Origin: Spirogloea muscicola
Lineage: Eukaryota; Streptophyta; Zygnematophyceae; Spirogloeales; Spirogloeaceae
Reading direction: 5' to 3'
Length of the DNA: 38,665 nucleotides
NCBI GenBank assembly: GCA_009602725.1
Contig: WELB01000203.1
Coordinates: 170,197-208,861 of the forward strand
Made by a program: the position numbers and the translations under genes. The stretch's first letter is position 1. Each line of letters starts with the position of its first letter. The notes below the pieces were generated by a model. The model was given only the letters and a program-made list of their open reading frames with translations, was not told where the DNA came from and did no database searches. Shown here in pieces: positions 38,586-38,665 of the stretch.

Positions 38586-38665
38586 CTTTCCGCCGGCTAG
38601 CTACTCAGACTTGCATCTCCTGACTAGAGGTTACTGAGCATTCCCTGGCTGATGTCTTAGTCCTA
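38586..38665 (+). mobile_element. second tandem LINE-C copy, cut by window edge
   Basis: It restarts at the same codon region (TTTCCGCCGGCTAGCTACTC) 162 bp after the first copy and is nearly identical up to the edge. The shared start point suggests tandem duplication or head-to-tail joining rather than two random truncations. Confidence 0.7.

Overview
The window looks like nuclear DNA of a green alga (Chlorophyta, possibly Trebouxiophyceae). The evidence is: GT-AG spliced genes with many short exons; GC-rich exons with poly-Ala/Gly/Ser/Glu runs; degenerate plant-type TTTAGGG arrays; TGTAA motifs 22 and 54 bp after one stop codon; a plant-like mitochondrial L11; and a protein with a thylakoid-lumen type targeting signal. 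It appears to come from a draft assembly, with 119 Ns at 12934-13052 and one N at 9450. Exons were assembled by eye from splice sites, reading phase and remembered family motifs. No searches were run.

Layout. 1-1974: a possible partial gene and several LINE tails. 1975-8943 (-): UTP25, a nucleolar SSU-processome factor, in about 22 exons. 9519-10443 (+): mitochondrial ribosomal protein L11, 2 exons, divergent from UTP25. 11492-12359 (-): small basic protein of unknown function, 3 exons. About 13053-15278 (+): coiled coil, one membrane span, then a C-terminal thioredoxin domain with WCPYC. 16134-16923 (-): small protein with a chloroplast and lumen bipartite signal. 17350-21400 (-): complete non-LTR retrotransposon with an intact 1255-aa ORF (zinc finger, reverse transcriptase, CxC..H..C, restriction-like endonuclease). 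23247-25508 (+): DUF2985/PLAC8 membrane protein. 27421-29659 (+): presenilin. 31156-33351: PIF/Harbinger transposon with terminal inverted repeats and a TCA target duplication, invaded by LINE tails. 33400-38665: mostly LINE remnants, a 135-bp minisatellite and sequence with no recognised gene.

The recurrent dispersed repeats are 5'-truncated 3' ends of several related LINE subfamilies, here called A, B and C. Each ends its ORF in a motif like (D)L-x-(L/V)L-(T/S)RGY-stop. About 65-85 nt later each has a short GC-rich hairpin: GGCCA..TGGCC in A and GGGCTGG..CCAGCC(C) in B and C. Several copies have clear 5-13 bp target-site duplications, and two copies are inserted into the hairpin of an older tail.

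Four conserved host genes each carry one small lesion in otherwise conserved sequence. Presenilin has a 4-bp duplication inside its catalytic GxGD motif. UTP25 has a TGA created at one splice junction. The PLAC8 gene and the thioredoxin gene each have a 1-nt frameshift. These could be assembly errors or real decay, and raw reads would decide.
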